From positions 1,488,001 to 1,552,000 of the forward strand of contig NC_013891.1 in NCBI RefSeq assembly GCF_000027145.1: a stretch of DNA of 64,000 bases, read 5' to 3'. The translations under genes and the position numbers were made by a program. Numbering within the stretch: the stretch's first letter is position 1; the number at the start of each line of letters is the position of its first letter. The stretch is from Listeria seeligeri serovar 1/2b str. SLCC3954 (GTDB lineage Bacteria > Bacillota > Bacilli > Lactobacillales > Listeriaceae). The notes under the pieces are model-generated. The model was not told where the DNA came from and did no database searches. It saw nothing but the letters and a program-made list of their open reading frames with translations. Positions 50,080 to 59,726 of the stretch are shown here, piece by piece.

Positions 50080-50577
50080 TTAGGCTTTTTTAGCCGCTTC
50101 GATGGCTGCTTGATAATTTGGATGATCGCTGCCTTCTAGGACAACTTCTACGTAAACAATTTCACCTTCTGCATCAACTACAAATACGGAGCGAGCGAGC
50201 AAGCGAAGTTCTTTCATAATAACACCGTATGCTTCCCCAAATGAAAGGTCCCGGTGATCGGACAATGTAATCGCATTTGGCAAACCTTCTGCCGCACACC
50301 ATTTCTTTTGGGCAAACGGTAAATCTACTGAAATAGTCAAAACAACTGTATTTTCTAAGTTGCTTGCTTCTTCATTAAATTTACGTGTTTGCGTGGAACA
50401 TACACTTGTATCAATCGAAGGAACAACGCTGATAAGTCTAACTTTCCCGTCATAATTGTGCAAGGTTACTTCTTCTAAATCTCTATTTACCACCGTGAAA
50501 TTTGGCGCTTTATCGCCTACTTTTCGTTCTGTTCCAACTAAGGTTACCGGATTATGCTTAAACGTTACTTGAGTCAT
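50080..50577 (-). CDS. tpx: Thiol peroxidase
   Basis: Atypical 2-Cys peroxiredoxin reducing hydroperoxides with thioredoxin. Peroxidatic Cys60 in [15 protein letters not shown] and resolving Cys94 in KKWCAAEG are both present. 165 residues is the family length. GGAGG lies 7 bases before the ATG. Follows the sppA-yteJ pair by about 60 bases, with a weak Fur-like sequence in the gap (see findings). Confidence 0.97.
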   Translation of the reverse strand: MTQVTFKHNPVTLVGTERKVGDKAPNFTVVNRDLEEVTLHNYDGKVRLISVVPSIDTSVCSTQTRKFNEEASNLENTVVLTISVDLPFAQKKWCAAEGLPNAITLSDHRDLSFGEAYGVIMKELRLLARSVFVVDAEGEIVYVEVVLEGSDHPNYQAAIEAAKKA

Positions 50578-50637
50578 TTTTCTTCCTCCTTTAATTTGAC
50601 GCTTCTATTTCATTTTAAAGAAGATTATCATTAGAAG

Positions 50638-51174
50638 CTATTTTTTTGCTCCATTCATCCATTTATCGTCCAATTCTAAATAACCATTATGAACGACAGA
50701 AGTTGATTCAAGAAAATCAGCAATGCCTTGTTTGTTTGGAGTAAAAGCACATACTAAGTAAAGTGGCCAAACAGTTTTTAATACAAACCGCATCGCTCCT
50801 TCGCGAAATAATACGGTTAACCACGATAATTTTTCGCCATTAAGTTTGATAACACGGAGACCAAACAACATTTTTCCGAGTGTTTGTCCGAAAAATTTGG
50901 TTAATAGAACAAAGTAAGCAAGAAAAACAACCGTAATAGCTATCCAGTAAATAGTAAAAAAGCTTTTGTCCATCGAGATTCCTGTCACACGGAAAATTGG
51001 ATTAACAAGAATTCCAGTAATCGCCATGATACCAATTAAATCTACTAGATAAGCTAAAAACCGAATCCAAAAGCCCGCAAAATACTGCTTTGGAATAGCG
51101 TCTTCTGGAACGATTTTAGGTTCGTAGTGATAGACTTGGCGTTTACTTTGAAAAGCAATGTTTTCTTCGGTCAT
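50638..51174 (-). CDS. yteJ: RDD family membrane protein (YteJ-like)
   Basis: RDD-domain integral membrane protein of unknown function with about four helices. The RDD signature region is FAGFWIRFLAYLVDLIGIMA. I start it at the ATG at 51174 (178 residues, MTEENIAFQ), 7 bases after GGGGAGGAG. The longer frame would overlap sppA. It follows sppA, as yteJ does in Bacillus, where the pair is linked to lantibiotic and envelope stress. Here that is only inference. Confidence 0.9.
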   Translation of the reverse strand: MTEENIAFQSKRQVYHYEPKIVPEDAIPKQYFAGFWIRFLAYLVDLIGIMAITGILVNPIFRVTGISMDKSFFTIYWIAITVVFLAYFVLLTKFFGQTLGKMLFGLRVIKLNGEKLSWLTVLFREGAMRFVLKTVWPLYLVCAFTPNKQGIADFLESTSVVHNGYLELDDKWMNGAKK

Positions 51175-51190
51175 TGGTACTCCTCCCCTG

Positions 51191-52204
51191 TTATTCTCCA
51201 TATAAATACATCATCCTTGGAGCTTGTAATGTGCCAGTTAATTTGATTAATTGGCTAATGTCAGCGTTTTGACCAGACATTTTTTGAGCCGCTACTGAGA
51301 AAAGAGAGCTAAAGCTAGTCGGTTCATCATATTGAATCACAGTAGCGTTCGATAATTTTTCATCCTTTTTCAGTGCTGCTAAGGCATCTTCTTGGTAACC
51401 AAATTCATCAATTAAACCATTTTCTTTTGCTTGTCGACCGTCATAAATACGACCATCAGCAATTTTACGAACTTGTTCTTCTGACATACCGCGACCACTT
51501 GCAACTACTTGGACAAACTCATTGTAAGAGTCATCAATCATTGACTGCATAATTTTTTTCTCATCTTCTGTCATTGGTCTGGTTGCGCTCATAATATCTT
51601 TATGCGCACCACTTTTAATCGTATTGTCGGTAATTCCTAATTTTTTCATTAATTCACTGTAGTCATAGCCTTGCATAATTACGCCAAGTGACCCAGTAAG
51701 TGTTTCTTTACTTGCAAAAATTTTATCAGCTGGTGCGGAAATATAATATCCACCAGACGCCGCCATACTTCCCATCGAAACATAAAACGGAATGGAGCGT
51801 TCTTTTTGGATTTGTAAAATTTTATCGCGAATTTGAGCTGATTCCATGACGCCCCCGCCAGGTGAATTAACGTAGAGCAAGACACCTTTTATTGATTCGT
51901 CATCTCGAACTTGTTCTAATTGATCCATGAAAAATGAATGGTTATAACCTGTAGAACCGAGTAAAGAAGTACTTTCTCCTGTATCTTGAATCGTGCCATC
52001 TACAGATAAAACAGCTATTTTGCTAGGACCAGCTTTTTCAATAACGGTTTCTGTTAATTCATTTGTCCCTGCGAATAAAGTATCAATAACCGCCATTTCT
52101 TCCTCTTCTTTATTTGCTAGTTGAGTTGATGTAACTTTCGCTAAAGCACTTACAACTAAAAGTGCTAAAACAATTCCTAATGCAATCCATCTTTTAGCAT
52201 TCAT
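51191..52204 (-). CDS. sppA: Signal peptide peptidase SppA
   Basis: Membrane-anchored S49 serine protease that clears signal peptides. The N-terminal anchor is at about 5-22 (RWIALGIVLALLVVSALA). The Ser-Lys dyad is Ser150 in GSMAASGGYY and Lys202 in SGAHKDIMSATR. 337 residues, the short Gram-positive form. AAGGGGAG precedes the ATG. First gene of sppA-yteJ. Confidence 0.96.
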   Translation of the reverse strand: MNAKRWIALGIVLALLVVSALAKVTSTQLANKEEEEMAVIDTLFAGTNELTETVIEKAGPSKIAVLSVDGTIQDTGESTSLLGSTGYNHSFFMDQLEQVRDDESIKGVLLYVNSPGGGVMESAQIRDKILQIQKERSIPFYVSMGSMAASGGYYISAPADKIFASKETLTGSLGVIMQGYDYSELMKKLGITDNTIKSGAHKDIMSATRPMTEDEKKIMQSMIDDSYNEFVQVVASGRGMSEEQVRKIADGRIYDGRQAKENGLIDEFGYQEDALAALKKDEKLSNATVIQYDEPTSFSSLFSVAAQKMSGQNADISQLIKLTGTLQAPRMMYLYGE

Positions 52205-52238
52205 TAATTTCTCCCCTTTTTTCTTTTAAGATACTGTA

Positions 52239-52267
52239 ATAATACCAGTATCACTTATTTTGTACAA
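52239..52267 (-). promoter_or_regulatory. sppA promoter
   Basis: TTGTAC (52262-52267), 17 bases, TATTAT (52239-52244). Confidence 0.7.
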
Positions 52268-52333
52268 ATTTCGTCTTTTATTGTGTCCCATTTTACTTTT
52301 TTCTGGGTGAGGAAAGAAATTGCCTCTAAGTCA

Positions 52334-52342
52334 TGTTATAAT
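52334..52342 (+). promoter_or_regulatory. nadK promoter (extended -10)
   Basis: TGTTATAAT, TATAAT at 52337-52342. The -35 is poor. About 42 bases before the nadK ATG. Confidence 0.6.
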
Positions 52343-52384
52343 AAGTTTGTTGATTTAAAATTGGATTCTGGAGGGACAACTAAC

Positions 52385-53188
52385 ATGGCAAAAACTATTT
52401 TTTATTTTTCCTATCGTAAAACAGAGGAACTACACGCAAAAGCAAAAGAACTAAAGAAAATTACAACTGATTATGGTTATGAACTAACAGATGATTACCA
52501 AAAAGCAAATGTTATTATCAGTATCGGTGGTGATGGCGCTTTTCTTAAATCCGTAAGAGAAACCGGCTTCCGTCAAGACTGTTTATATGCAGGGATTGCG
52601 TTAACAGAACAATTAGGTCAGTACTGCGATTTTCATATTAATCAATTGGATGAAATTATTAAAGCAGCTGTTGAAGATCGTTGGTTAGTTCGTCGTTATC
52701 CAACTATTTATGGAACTGTGAATAATACCAAAGCATTTTATGTATTAAATGAATTTAACATTCGTTCTTCCATCATTCGGACACTTACGATGGATTTATA
52801 TATTAATGACTCTCACTTTGAAACTTTCCGTGGCGATGGAATGGTTATTTCTACCCCAACAGGAAGTACTGCTTATAACAAATCTGTGAATGGTTCGATT
52901 GTCGATCCACTACTTCCTTCTATGCAAGTAAGTGAGCTCGCTTCGATTAATAACAACAAATTCCGGACATTAGGTTCTTCTTTTATTCTTAGTCCAAAAC
53001 GTAAATTACGGATTGAAATCTCTTCAGAAGAAGGAAACAATGACTTCCCAATGATTGGAATGGACAGTGAAGCTTTAAGTATTCAACACGTCCATGAAGT
53101 CAATTTAGAAGTAGGCGATCGTTTTATCAATATTATCAAACTGCCTAAAAATTCTTTCTGGGACAAAGTAAAACGTAACTTCTTATAA
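52385..53188 (+). CDS. nadK: NAD kinase
   Basis: Phosphorylates NAD to NADP. Signature motifs are ISIGGDGAFLKSV (GGDG) and ISTPTGSTAYNKSVNG. I start it at the ATG at 52385 (267 residues, MAKTIFYFSYRKTEEL), which follows TGGAGGG by 9 bases. The frame is open 34 codons upstream but crosses the promoter. It converges on argF with a shared terminator. Confidence 0.96.
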   Translation: MAKTIFYFSYRKTEELHAKAKELKKITTDYGYELTDDYQKANVIISIGGDGAFLKSVRETGFRQDCLYAGIALTEQLGQYCDFHINQLDEIIKAAVEDRWLVRRYPTIYGTVNNTKAFYVLNEFNIRSSIIRTLTMDLYINDSHFETFRGDGMVISTPTGSTAYNKSVNGSIVDPLLPSMQVSELASINNNKFRTLGSSFILSPKRKLRIEISSEEGNNDFPMIGMDSEALSIQHVHEVNLEVGDRFINIIKLPKNSFWDKVKRNFL

Positions 53189-53194
53189 AATAAA

Positions 53195-53222
53195 AACAGT
53201 CTGGCTACCTGGCCAGGCTGTT
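53195..53222. terminator. Shared terminator of nadK and argF
   Basis: AACAGTCTGGC / GCCAGGCTGTT with T-rich sequence on both sides; the minus side reads TTTTTATTTT. Confidence 0.88.
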
Positions 53223-53224
53223 CT

Positions 53225-54175
53225 TTATTTTGTCTCAAGAATAGCTGCTAGTAACGCTTTTTGGGCGTGCAACCGATTTCCTGCCTGTTGGTAAATAACG
53301 GAATGCTCCCCGTCGATAATTTCCGTTGTCACTTCTTCCTCACGGTGGGCCGGTAAACAATGTAAAAAGTGATAATCCGGCTTAGCATATTCCGTTAATT
53401 GTGCATTTACTTGATATTTCTCCCCAAAATCTGCTAATCTTTTCGCGTTTTCCTCTTCTTGCCCCATACTCGTCCAAACATCTGTATAGATAAAATCAGC
53501 ATCCGTTACTGCAAGTTGTGGATTCTCGGTGATAAAAATTTGACTGCCTGTTTGTTCAGCTAATTTTTGCGCTGTGAAAAGAATTTCTTCTGCAACTTCA
53601 TATCCTTTTGGCATTGCTAGGCTGATATCTAATCCAACCATCGCTCCTGCTAAAAGTAATGAATGACAAACATTATTCCCATCACCAATATAAGCAAGTT
53701 TTACACCATTAAATTGATCTTTCCACTCATAAATTGTCATTAAATCTGCAAGCGCTTGGCAAGGATGGTGTAAATCTGTTAAACCATTAATGATTGGGAT
53801 ACTTGCATGTGTCGCGAGTTCCTCTACTTTTTGATGGCTGAATGTCCGAATCATAATCGCATCAATATATTCTGACATTACATGCGCTGTGTCTTTGATT
53901 GGCTCCCCGCGACCAATTTGTAGTTCTTTGGAGCTCATCACAATTGCTTGTCCACCCAGCTGCAAAATTCCCGCTTCAAAAGAGACTCTTGTTCTTGTTG
54001 AAGGCTTATCGAAAATCATCCCCAAAATCTTCCCACTCAACATATGACTATAATGAGATGGATTAGTTTTCATCGCCACAGCAAGTTTAATCATATCTAT
54101 TAGTTCTGCTTTGTTCCACTCAAGTAAACTAAGCATATCTTTCCCAAAAGTAGCCGTTTTTGTATCACTCATCAT
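53225..54175 (-). CDS. argF: Ornithine carbamoyltransferase
   Basis: Makes citrulline from ornithine and carbamoyl phosphate. Carbamoyl-phosphate motif [20 protein letters not shown], and ornithine/catalytic motif [12 protein letters not shown]. 316 residues, anabolic length. The start (ATG ATG at 54175) overlaps the argD stop by 4 bases. Last gene of argCJBDF; argG, argH and carAB are not in the window. Confidence 0.96.
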   Translation of the reverse strand: MMSDTKTATFGKDMLSLLEWNKAELIDMIKLAVAMKTNPSHYSHMLSGKILGMIFDKPSTRTRVSFEAGILQLGGQAIVMSSKELQIGRGEPIKDTAHVMSEYIDAIMIRTFSHQKVEELATHASIPIINGLTDLHHPCQALADLMTIYEWKDQFNGVKLAYIGDGNNVCHSLLLAGAMVGLDISLAMPKGYEVAEEILFTAQKLAEQTGSQIFITENPQLAVTDADFIYTDVWTSMGQEEENAKRLADFGEKYQVNAQLTEYAKPDYHFLHCLPAHREEEVTTEIIDGEHSVIYQQAGNRLHAQKALLAAILETK

Positions 54176-55332
54176 CTTTTTTCACTCCCAATCAATTCAT
54201 TTTCTAAAGCAGTTGCAAGTAAACTCACTGCTTGATTTATTTCATCGTAACTTACTGTTAAAGGTGGTAAAATTCGGAGGACATTAGAGCCAGCAGTTAG
54301 TATTAGTAATCCGTGCTCTCTCAAATTACTTACGACAGAATCCACGATACAGGCCACTTCTACGCCAATAAGAAAACCTTCCCCGCGAATACTTGTCACA
54401 CTTGCTAAATTAGCACATTTCGCTTCTAATAAATCTCGGAAATATTCAGATTTAGCTTTCACTTCCTCCAAAAATCCAGTTTGTTTTACAGTAGTTAAAA
54501 CTTCTTTTGCCGCTGCAAGAACCACTTTATTTCCACCAAAAGTAGAACCGTGGCTTCCCGGACCAAAAGCGCTACTCAGTTCTGATTTACCAACCATCGC
54601 TCCAATTGGCAAACCATTTCCCAACCCTTTTGCTAAAGTGAAAATATCTGGATCTAACCCAATATGTTGGTAGCTATAAAGCGTCCCAGTTCGACCGATT
54701 CCGGTTTGCACTTCATCAATAATAAGTAATGCGCCAACTTTTTTGCAATGGTGCTGTATTTCTAACAACCATGCCGCATTTGCTGGAATGACCCCGCCTT
54801 CTCCTTGAATCACTTCGAGCATCACAGCGGCCGTGTTTTCATCAATGGCTGCGTGAAAAGCTTCTATATCATTGTAAGGAATGTAAGTAAAACCTGGTAC
54901 AAGTCCGCCAAAGCCTTGATGAATTTTCGCTTGGCCGGTAGCTGACATCGAGCCAAAAGTTCGTCCATGAAATGATTTCTCAAATGTGATGATTTTGTCT
55001 TTTTTTGTATATTTTCTTGCTAATTTCAAGGCTGCTTCATTTGCTTCCGTTCCGCTATTACAGAAAAATACTAACTTGTCATCCTCGCCTACAAGGAGTT
55101 CTGCTACACTATCTTGTAGGGCAGATTCATATAAATTCGAAGTATGCCAAATGTCAGCTAGTTGTTTTTGAACCGCGACGGTGACATTTTCCGGGCAATG
55201 ACCTAAATTACAAACGGCAATTCCACTTGTAAAATCAAGATACTTTTTTCCTGCCCCATCCGTAACTATGGTTCCTTTTCCTTGAACCAAATCTATCGGG
55301 AATCTTGTATATGTTGGAAAAACGTGTTTCAT
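54172..55332 (-). CDS. argD: Acetylornithine aminotransferase
   Basis: PLP aminotransferase making N-acetylornithine from the semialdehyde. Motifs: [55 protein letters not shown] lysine in [14 protein letters not shown], and [10 protein letters not shown]. 386 residues. Coupled by ATGA overlaps to argB upstream and argF downstream. Confidence 0.96.
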   Translation of the reverse strand: MKHVFPTYTRFPIDLVQGKGTIVTDGAGKKYLDFTSGIAVCNLGHCPENVTVAVQKQLADIWHTSNLYESALQDSVAELLVGEDDKLVFFCNSGTEANEAALKLARKYTKKDKIITFEKSFHGRTFGSMSATGQAKIHQGFGGLVPGFTYIPYNDIEAFHAAIDENTAAVMLEVIQGEGGVIPANAAWLLEIQHHCKKVGALLIIDEVQTGIGRTGTLYSYQHIGLDPDIFTLAKGLGNGLPIGAMVGKSELSSAFGPGSHGSTFGGNKVVLAAAKEVLTTVKQTGFLEEVKAKSEYFRDLLEAKCANLASVTSIRGEGFLIGVEVACIVDSVVSNLREHGLLILTAGSNVLRILPPLTVSYDEINQAVSLLATALENELIGSEKR

Positions 55333-56081
55333 ATTATCGCCACCTTGTTTGTTATTTTCGTACCTGTAGTAGAAAGAGAATCGGTAATAATTACTTGATT
55401 TACGCCATTTTTCACAGCAAAAGCAGCACTTGCTAATTTCGGAATCATCCCGCCTTTTATTATTCCTGTTGCTTGCAAATGCCCGATATCTGAACTTGCT
55501 ATTTCGGGTATAATAGCTGCCTCGTTTTTCACCCCAGGTACGTCCGTTAGTAAATACAGCGCCTCCGCATTGAGCGCACTTGCTACTTCACAAGCTACTG
55601 TATCTGCATTTACATTCAGCCAATTGTACTCTTTATTGATTCCTAGTGGCGCAATGATCGTAACGATATCTTCCCCGAGCAACTGTTCAATTAAAGTCGT
55701 TTTTACTTTAGTGATTTCTCCGACCATACCTAGCTCTCTATCGCTTACTTGAGTGGCTTCAAGTAAACCAGTATCGCCCGCATTCAAACCGATAACCGCG
55801 ATGCCACGTTTTTGAAAAGCAGTTGTAATAGTTGGCTGAACTTGGCCAATTAACACCATTTTTGTTACTTCTAGAGCTGCTTGGTTTGTAATTCGCAATC
55901 CGTTTTTCGTTTCGACAGGAATTCCCATTTCTTGCATCATCTTTGTCACATAATGTCCACCGCCGTGAACGATGACGATTTTCTTTCTGTCCATTTGCCA
56001 TTTAGTAATTTGTTCAAAGAAAGCCTCTGTCAAATTGTCGCTCGCTACTCCGCCTAATTTGATTACAATCGTATTTTCCAT
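55329..56081 (-). CDS. argB: N-acetylglutamate kinase
   Basis: Phosphorylates N-acetylglutamate. Amino-acid kinase fold with [33 protein letters not shown] and [12 protein letters not shown]. 250 residues, the short form without the N-terminal helix linked to arginine feedback, so feedback would act elsewhere (often ArgJ or expression). Ends overlapping argD. Confidence 0.95.
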   Translation of the reverse strand: MENTIVIKLGGVASDNLTEAFFEQITKWQMDRKKIVIVHGGGHYVTKMMQEMGIPVETKNGLRITNQAALEVTKMVLIGQVQPTITTAFQKRGIAVIGLNAGDTGLLEATQVSDRELGMVGEITKVKTTLIEQLLGEDIVTIIAPLGINKEYNWLNVNADTVACEVASALNAEALYLLTDVPGVKNEAAIIPEIASSDIGHLQATGIIKGGMIPKLASAAFAVKNGVNQVIITDSLSTTGTKITNKVAII

Positions 56082-56095
56082 GCTCGTTCCACTCC

Positions 56096-57292
56096 TTACG
56101 TCCGGTAACAGGCGTTGATTTTGACATATTCATAACTTAAATCGCAACCCCATGCAGTTCCGGACTCAAGACCAATGTGCAAATCCACTTCGATAACAAT
56201 ATGCTCTTGTTCTAAATAATCATCCAACGCTTGCTGATTAAAAATGGTTTGATTGCTATGATTTAAAATTTCGATACCACCAATTTTGATTGTGATATTA
56301 TCCGGAGCAAAGCGACCACCGGAATAGCCAATTGCACAAATAATTCTCCCCCAATTACCGTCACCACCAAAAGCGGCTGTTTTTACGAGACTAGAAGAAA
56401 CAATTTTTTTAGCAATCATTCGTGCATCTGCAGTTTTCGTAGCTCCATTTACTTGAACCTCTATTAGTTTCGTAGCCCCTTCACCATCACGAGCGATACT
56501 TTTCGCCAAATGCTCTGTCACCGCTTGAAACATCGCTGCAAATTTCTCCCAATCAGCGGTTCCTTCTTGAAGTATTGGGTTTTCCGCACAACCATTTGCC
56601 ATAATAACCACCATATCGTTAGTGGAAGTGTCTCCATCAACCGTTATTTGATTGAATGTTTTGTCTACTTTTATTTTTAATAATTTTTGCAATAATTCGG
56701 CTGGAATTGCTGCATCTGTTGTAATGAAAGCAAGCATGGTTGCCATGTTCGGATGAATCATTCCCGAACCTTTCGCAACTCCTGACATCGTAACGGTTTT
56801 TCCGCTTATCTCCATTTGAAAAGTAATTTGTTTTTGAAAGGTGTCTGTTGTTAAAATTGCTTCTTCGAAATCTATTGCATTTCCTGTTTTTTTCTCCAGC
56901 ATATCTATACCGGCAATTATTTTATCCATTGGTAGCATATCGCCTATAATGCCTGTTGATGCCACGGCGACCGATTCTACTGGAATCTGCAAATTTTCAG
57001 CAGTTTTGGTCCGCATTACTTGCGCATCAAGTAGCCCTTGATTTCCTGTACAGGCATTTGCGTTCCCACTATTCACTATAATTGCTTGTAATTTGGCATC
57101 TTTTGCAAAAGAATCTTTAGTGACAAAAATGGGCGCTGCTTGCATTTGGTTCATTGTATAAACCGCAGCCGATTCAGCTGGAACTTCTGAATAAATCCAA
57201 CCGATATCGTTTCGTTTTCTTTTTAGCCCGGCATGTTTTCCGTCAGCATAAAAGCCTTTTGGAGAGGCTATATTCCCTTTAATTTGTTCCAT
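56096..57292 (-). CDS. argJ: Bifunctional glutamate N-acetyltransferase / ornithine acetyltransferase
   Basis: Recycles the acetyl group from N-acetylornithine to glutamate. The self-processing site is seen as [15 protein letters not shown], with cleavage expected before Thr185 to give alpha and beta chains. [10 protein letters not shown] at 74-83 is conserved. 398 residues. Whether it also uses acetyl-CoA (bifunctional) cannot be read from sequence; no argA gene is visible, which favours bifunctionality. Confidence 0.95.
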   Translation of the reverse strand: MEQIKGNIASPKGFYADGKHAGLKRKRNDIGWIYSEVPAESAAVYTMNQMQAAPIFVTKDSFAKDAKLQAIIVNSGNANACTGNQGLLDAQVMRTKTAENLQIPVESVAVASTGIIGDMLPMDKIIAGIDMLEKKTGNAIDFEEAILTTDTFQKQITFQMEISGKTVTMSGVAKGSGMIHPNMATMLAFITTDAAIPAELLQKLLKIKVDKTFNQITVDGDTSTNDMVVIMANGCAENPILQEGTADWEKFAAMFQAVTEHLAKSIARDGEGATKLIEVQVNGATKTADARMIAKKIVSSSLVKTAAFGGDGNWGRIICAIGYSGGRFAPDNITIKIGGIEILNHSNQTIFNQQALDDYLEQEHIVIEVDLHIGLESGTAWGCDLSYEYVKINACYRT

Positions 57293-57305
57293 TATTTTTC
57301 CCCCT

Positions 57306-58337
57306 TCATGGATAAACTGGGATAAAGTTTAATCCATCACTTTCAGCAAAATTTGCGATAAAATTCATGTTTTGAATCGCTTGGCCAGCTGCTCCTTTTA
57401 CTAAATTATCAATAACTGAAACGATTGTAATGGTATTTGTTTTTTCATTGTAAGCCAGACCAATATCACAGTAATTGGAAGCTTTTACTTGTTTAATAGT
57501 TGGATAGGTATCTTCTGATTGAATTCGAACAAATGGAGAGTTTTCATAGGTGGTTTCGTATAATGTATGTAGTGCTTTTTTTGTTATTGGCTCTTTGGGT
57601 TTGACGTAGATTGTTGTGAAGATTCCTCTTGTGATGGGAATTAATGATGTCGAAAATTGAATCGCAGGTATATTTTTATCCCAAGAAGTTAGCTGTTGCA
57701 TAATTTCCGGAATATGTTGATGGGAATTCATTTTGTATAATGACATGTTTTCATTTGTTTCTGTGAAATGAGTGCTTGACGTGGGTGCTTTTCCAGCGCC
57801 AGAAATCCCGGATTTCCCGTCCACGATAATCGAAGTTGGATCAATTAACTGGTTTTTCACAAGTGGCGCTAAACCAAGTAACGTCGCTGTCGCATAGCAG
57901 CCTGGGTTCGCAATAAAAGTGGCTGTTTTGTCTTGTTGAAATTCTGCTAAACCATATACTGCCTTCGCTAAATAATCAGCAGACGCTGCACTTTTCCCGT
58001 ACCATTTTTCATAAACTTGTCCATCTTTCAATCTGAAATCACCGGATAGATCAATTACATTTAAACCTGCTTCCACGTAAGGAACCGCGATATCTTTGGA
58101 GATCCCAGAAGGAGTTGCGAGAAAGACCGTTTCGCTTGTATTGATAATTTCTGCCGGATTTATCTGCTCTAACGGGCTTGATACAATATTTTTTAAATGC
58201 GGGTAAAAATCAGCAAGTGTAGCAGATTGTGTAGAAAAACTATGTAACGACACAATGTCAACAAAGTAATGTTGATGAAGTAAGCGAATTAACTCCAAAC
58301 CACCATATCCTGTTGCCCCGATAACCGAAACTTTCAT
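57306..58337 (-). CDS. argC: N-acetyl-gamma-glutamyl-phosphate reductase
   Basis: NADPH reduction of N-acetylglutamyl phosphate. Rossmann start [18 protein letters not shown], catalytic Cys147 in [11 protein letters not shown], and [18 protein letters not shown]. 343 residues. First gene of argCJBDF, GGGAGGGG before the ATG, behind a consensus promoter with ArgR-like boxes. Confidence 0.96.
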   Translation of the reverse strand: MKVSVIGATGYGGLELIRLLHQHYFVDIVSLHSFSTQSATLADFYPHLKNIVSSPLEQINPAEIINTSETVFLATPSGISKDIAVPYVEAGLNVIDLSGDFRLKDGQVYEKWYGKSAASADYLAKAVYGLAEFQQDKTATFIANPGCYATATLLGLAPLVKNQLIDPTSIIVDGKSGISGAGKAPTSSTHFTETNENMSLYKMNSHQHIPEIMQQLTSWDKNIPAIQFSTSLIPITRGIFTTIYVKPKEPITKKALHTLYETTYENSPFVRIQSEDTYPTIKQVKASNYCDIGLAYNEKTNTITIVSVIDNLVKGAAGQAIQNMNFIANFAESDGLNFIPVYP

Positions 58338-58361
58338 CCTAACCCCTCCCGTTAAATATTA

Positions 58362-58441
58362 AATGATACTTTTCATTATAATGATGTATATTTATAATGT
58401 CAAATGGTTTTTTATTAATTTTTAAAGCATTTTTATGCATA
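58362..58441 (-). promoter_or_regulatory. Candidate ArgR (ARG box) sites at argC
   Basis: AAAGCATTTTTATGCATA at 58424-58441 resembles an ARG box (core ATGxATAAAAATxC on the minus strand). A half site ATGAATA lies further up near 58455. AATGA-N6-TCATT at 58362-58377 overlaps the -10. The matches are partial. Confidence 0.45.
58375..58403 (-). promoter_or_regulatory. arg operon promoter (perfect consensus)
   Basis: TTGACA (58398-58403), 17 bases, TATAAT (58375-58380), about 38 bases before the argC ATG. Such a strong promoter needs a repressor, presumably ArgR/AhrC. Confidence 0.85.
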
Positions 58442-58470
58442 TTAACAACTTTTCGATGAATACAGTATAC

Positions 58471-58509
58471 AAAAAACCGTTTACCCTTAATAAAAAGGAT
58501 AAACGGTTT
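58471..58509 (-). terminator. thiI terminator
   Basis: AAACCGTTTATCC pairs with GGGTAAACGGTTT, followed by TTTG, just after the thiI stop and upstream of the arg promoter. Confidence 0.85.
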
Positions 58510-58513
58510 CGTG

Positions 58514-59725
58514 TTAAAACAAATCTGCGAACTCATCTTTTACTTGCTCAGTTTCTGCAATGTTAACTGAGATAGTTTCGATATTATCAATTGCTTTTTT
58601 AATTAATGCTTCAAAGTCAGTAAAACTTTCATAATGCTCAATTTTATCCAGCTTGGGTTTTGTTTTTGGTGATGGTGGTGTGAAAATCGTACAGCAGTCT
58701 TCAAATGGTTGTACAGATAAATTATACGTATCAATTTTTTGAGCAATTGTAATGATTTCATTTTTGTCCATCGAAACTACAGGGCGGATAATTGGTGTAG
58801 CGGTTACCGCATTAATTGCTAGCATGCTTTCTAATGTTTGGCTCGCAACTTGTCCTAAACTTTCCCCATTCACAATTGCAAGTCCATTTCTCTTGCGGCG
58901 AAGTTCATCTGTAATTCTTAGCATCATTCGGCGAGTAACGGTCATAATGACACTTTCGGGAATTTGTTGCTTAATAACTTCTTGAATTTCTGTAAACGGT
59001 ACAATATGCATTTGCACTTGTCCACTATATTTAGCTAGTTTTGCTGCTAGATCAATTGCTTTTTGTTTTGCTTGTTCACTGGTGTATGGCGGACTATGAA
59101 AATGAACAGCTTCAATTTCTACGCCGCGTTTTTGTGCTAAGTAACCAGCAACAGGGCTATCAATCCCACCAGACAACATTAACATCGCGCGTCCTGAAGA
59201 TCCAACCGGAAGTCCGGCGGCACCAAGAATCGTCCGACATGATAAAAATACGCCTTCTTTACGAACATCAATGGTTAATTTTACATCAGGATTTTTCACA
59301 TTAACGGTTAAATCGGCAATATTTTGAAGTACATGTGCGCCAATTTCTTGGTTTATTTCATTGGAGTCTAGTGGAAATTCGCGGTGGCTTCGTCGTGCAG
59401 CTACCTTGAAAGTCCCATTTTCTTCATGTGCATCTTGAACTAAGGCAAGCGCAGCATTTTTCACTTCGTCCAAATCCAAATCAACCCGAACTGCGGGGCT
59501 AAAAGATTGAATGCCAAAAATCGGTTTCAGACGTTCTTCAGCAAGGTGATAGTCAGCTCCGTTTAAAATGATATACATCCGGTCGCGTTCACCGTGAATT
59601 CTAACTTCAGGTAAATCCTGCATTGCGCGTTTCACATTTTGCGCTAGTTTTGTGACAAATTGTTTTCTGTTTTTTCCTTTAGTAGATAACTCTCCGTATC
59701 TGATTAACATTCGATCAAATTCCAA
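58514..59725 (-). CDS. thiI: tRNA 4-thiouridine synthase ThiI (no rhodanese domain)
   Basis: Installs s4U at tRNA position 8 and may feed sulfur to thiamine. Ferredoxin-like NTD, THUMP (about 60-165) and PP-loop pyrophosphatase with MLSGGIDSPVAG (about 183-194). 403 residues, ending without the C-terminal rhodanese of E. coli ThiI, as in Bacillus. The start is TTG at 59725, 6 bases after GTGGTGA, matching the family N-terminus. One base after the NifS-like gene. Confidence 0.95.
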   Translation of the reverse strand: MEFDRMLIRYGELSTKGKNRKQFVTKLAQNVKRAMQDLPEVRIHGERDRMYIILNGADYHLAEERLKPIFGIQSFSPAVRVDLDLDEVKNAALALVQDAHEENGTFKVAARRSHREFPLDSNEINQEIGAHVLQNIADLTVNVKNPDVKLTIDVRKEGVFLSCRTILGAAGLPVGSSGRAMLMLSGGIDSPVAGYLAQKRGVEIEAVHFHSPPYTSEQAKQKAIDLAAKLAKYSGQVQMHIVPFTEIQEVIKQQIPESVIMTVTRRMMLRITDELRRKRNGLAIVNGESLGQVASQTLESMLAINAVTATPIIRPVVSMDKNEIITIAQKIDTYNLSVQPFEDCCTIFTPPSPKTKPKLDKIEHYESFTDFEALIKKAIDNIETISVNIAETEQVKDEFADLF

Positions 59726-59726
59726 T

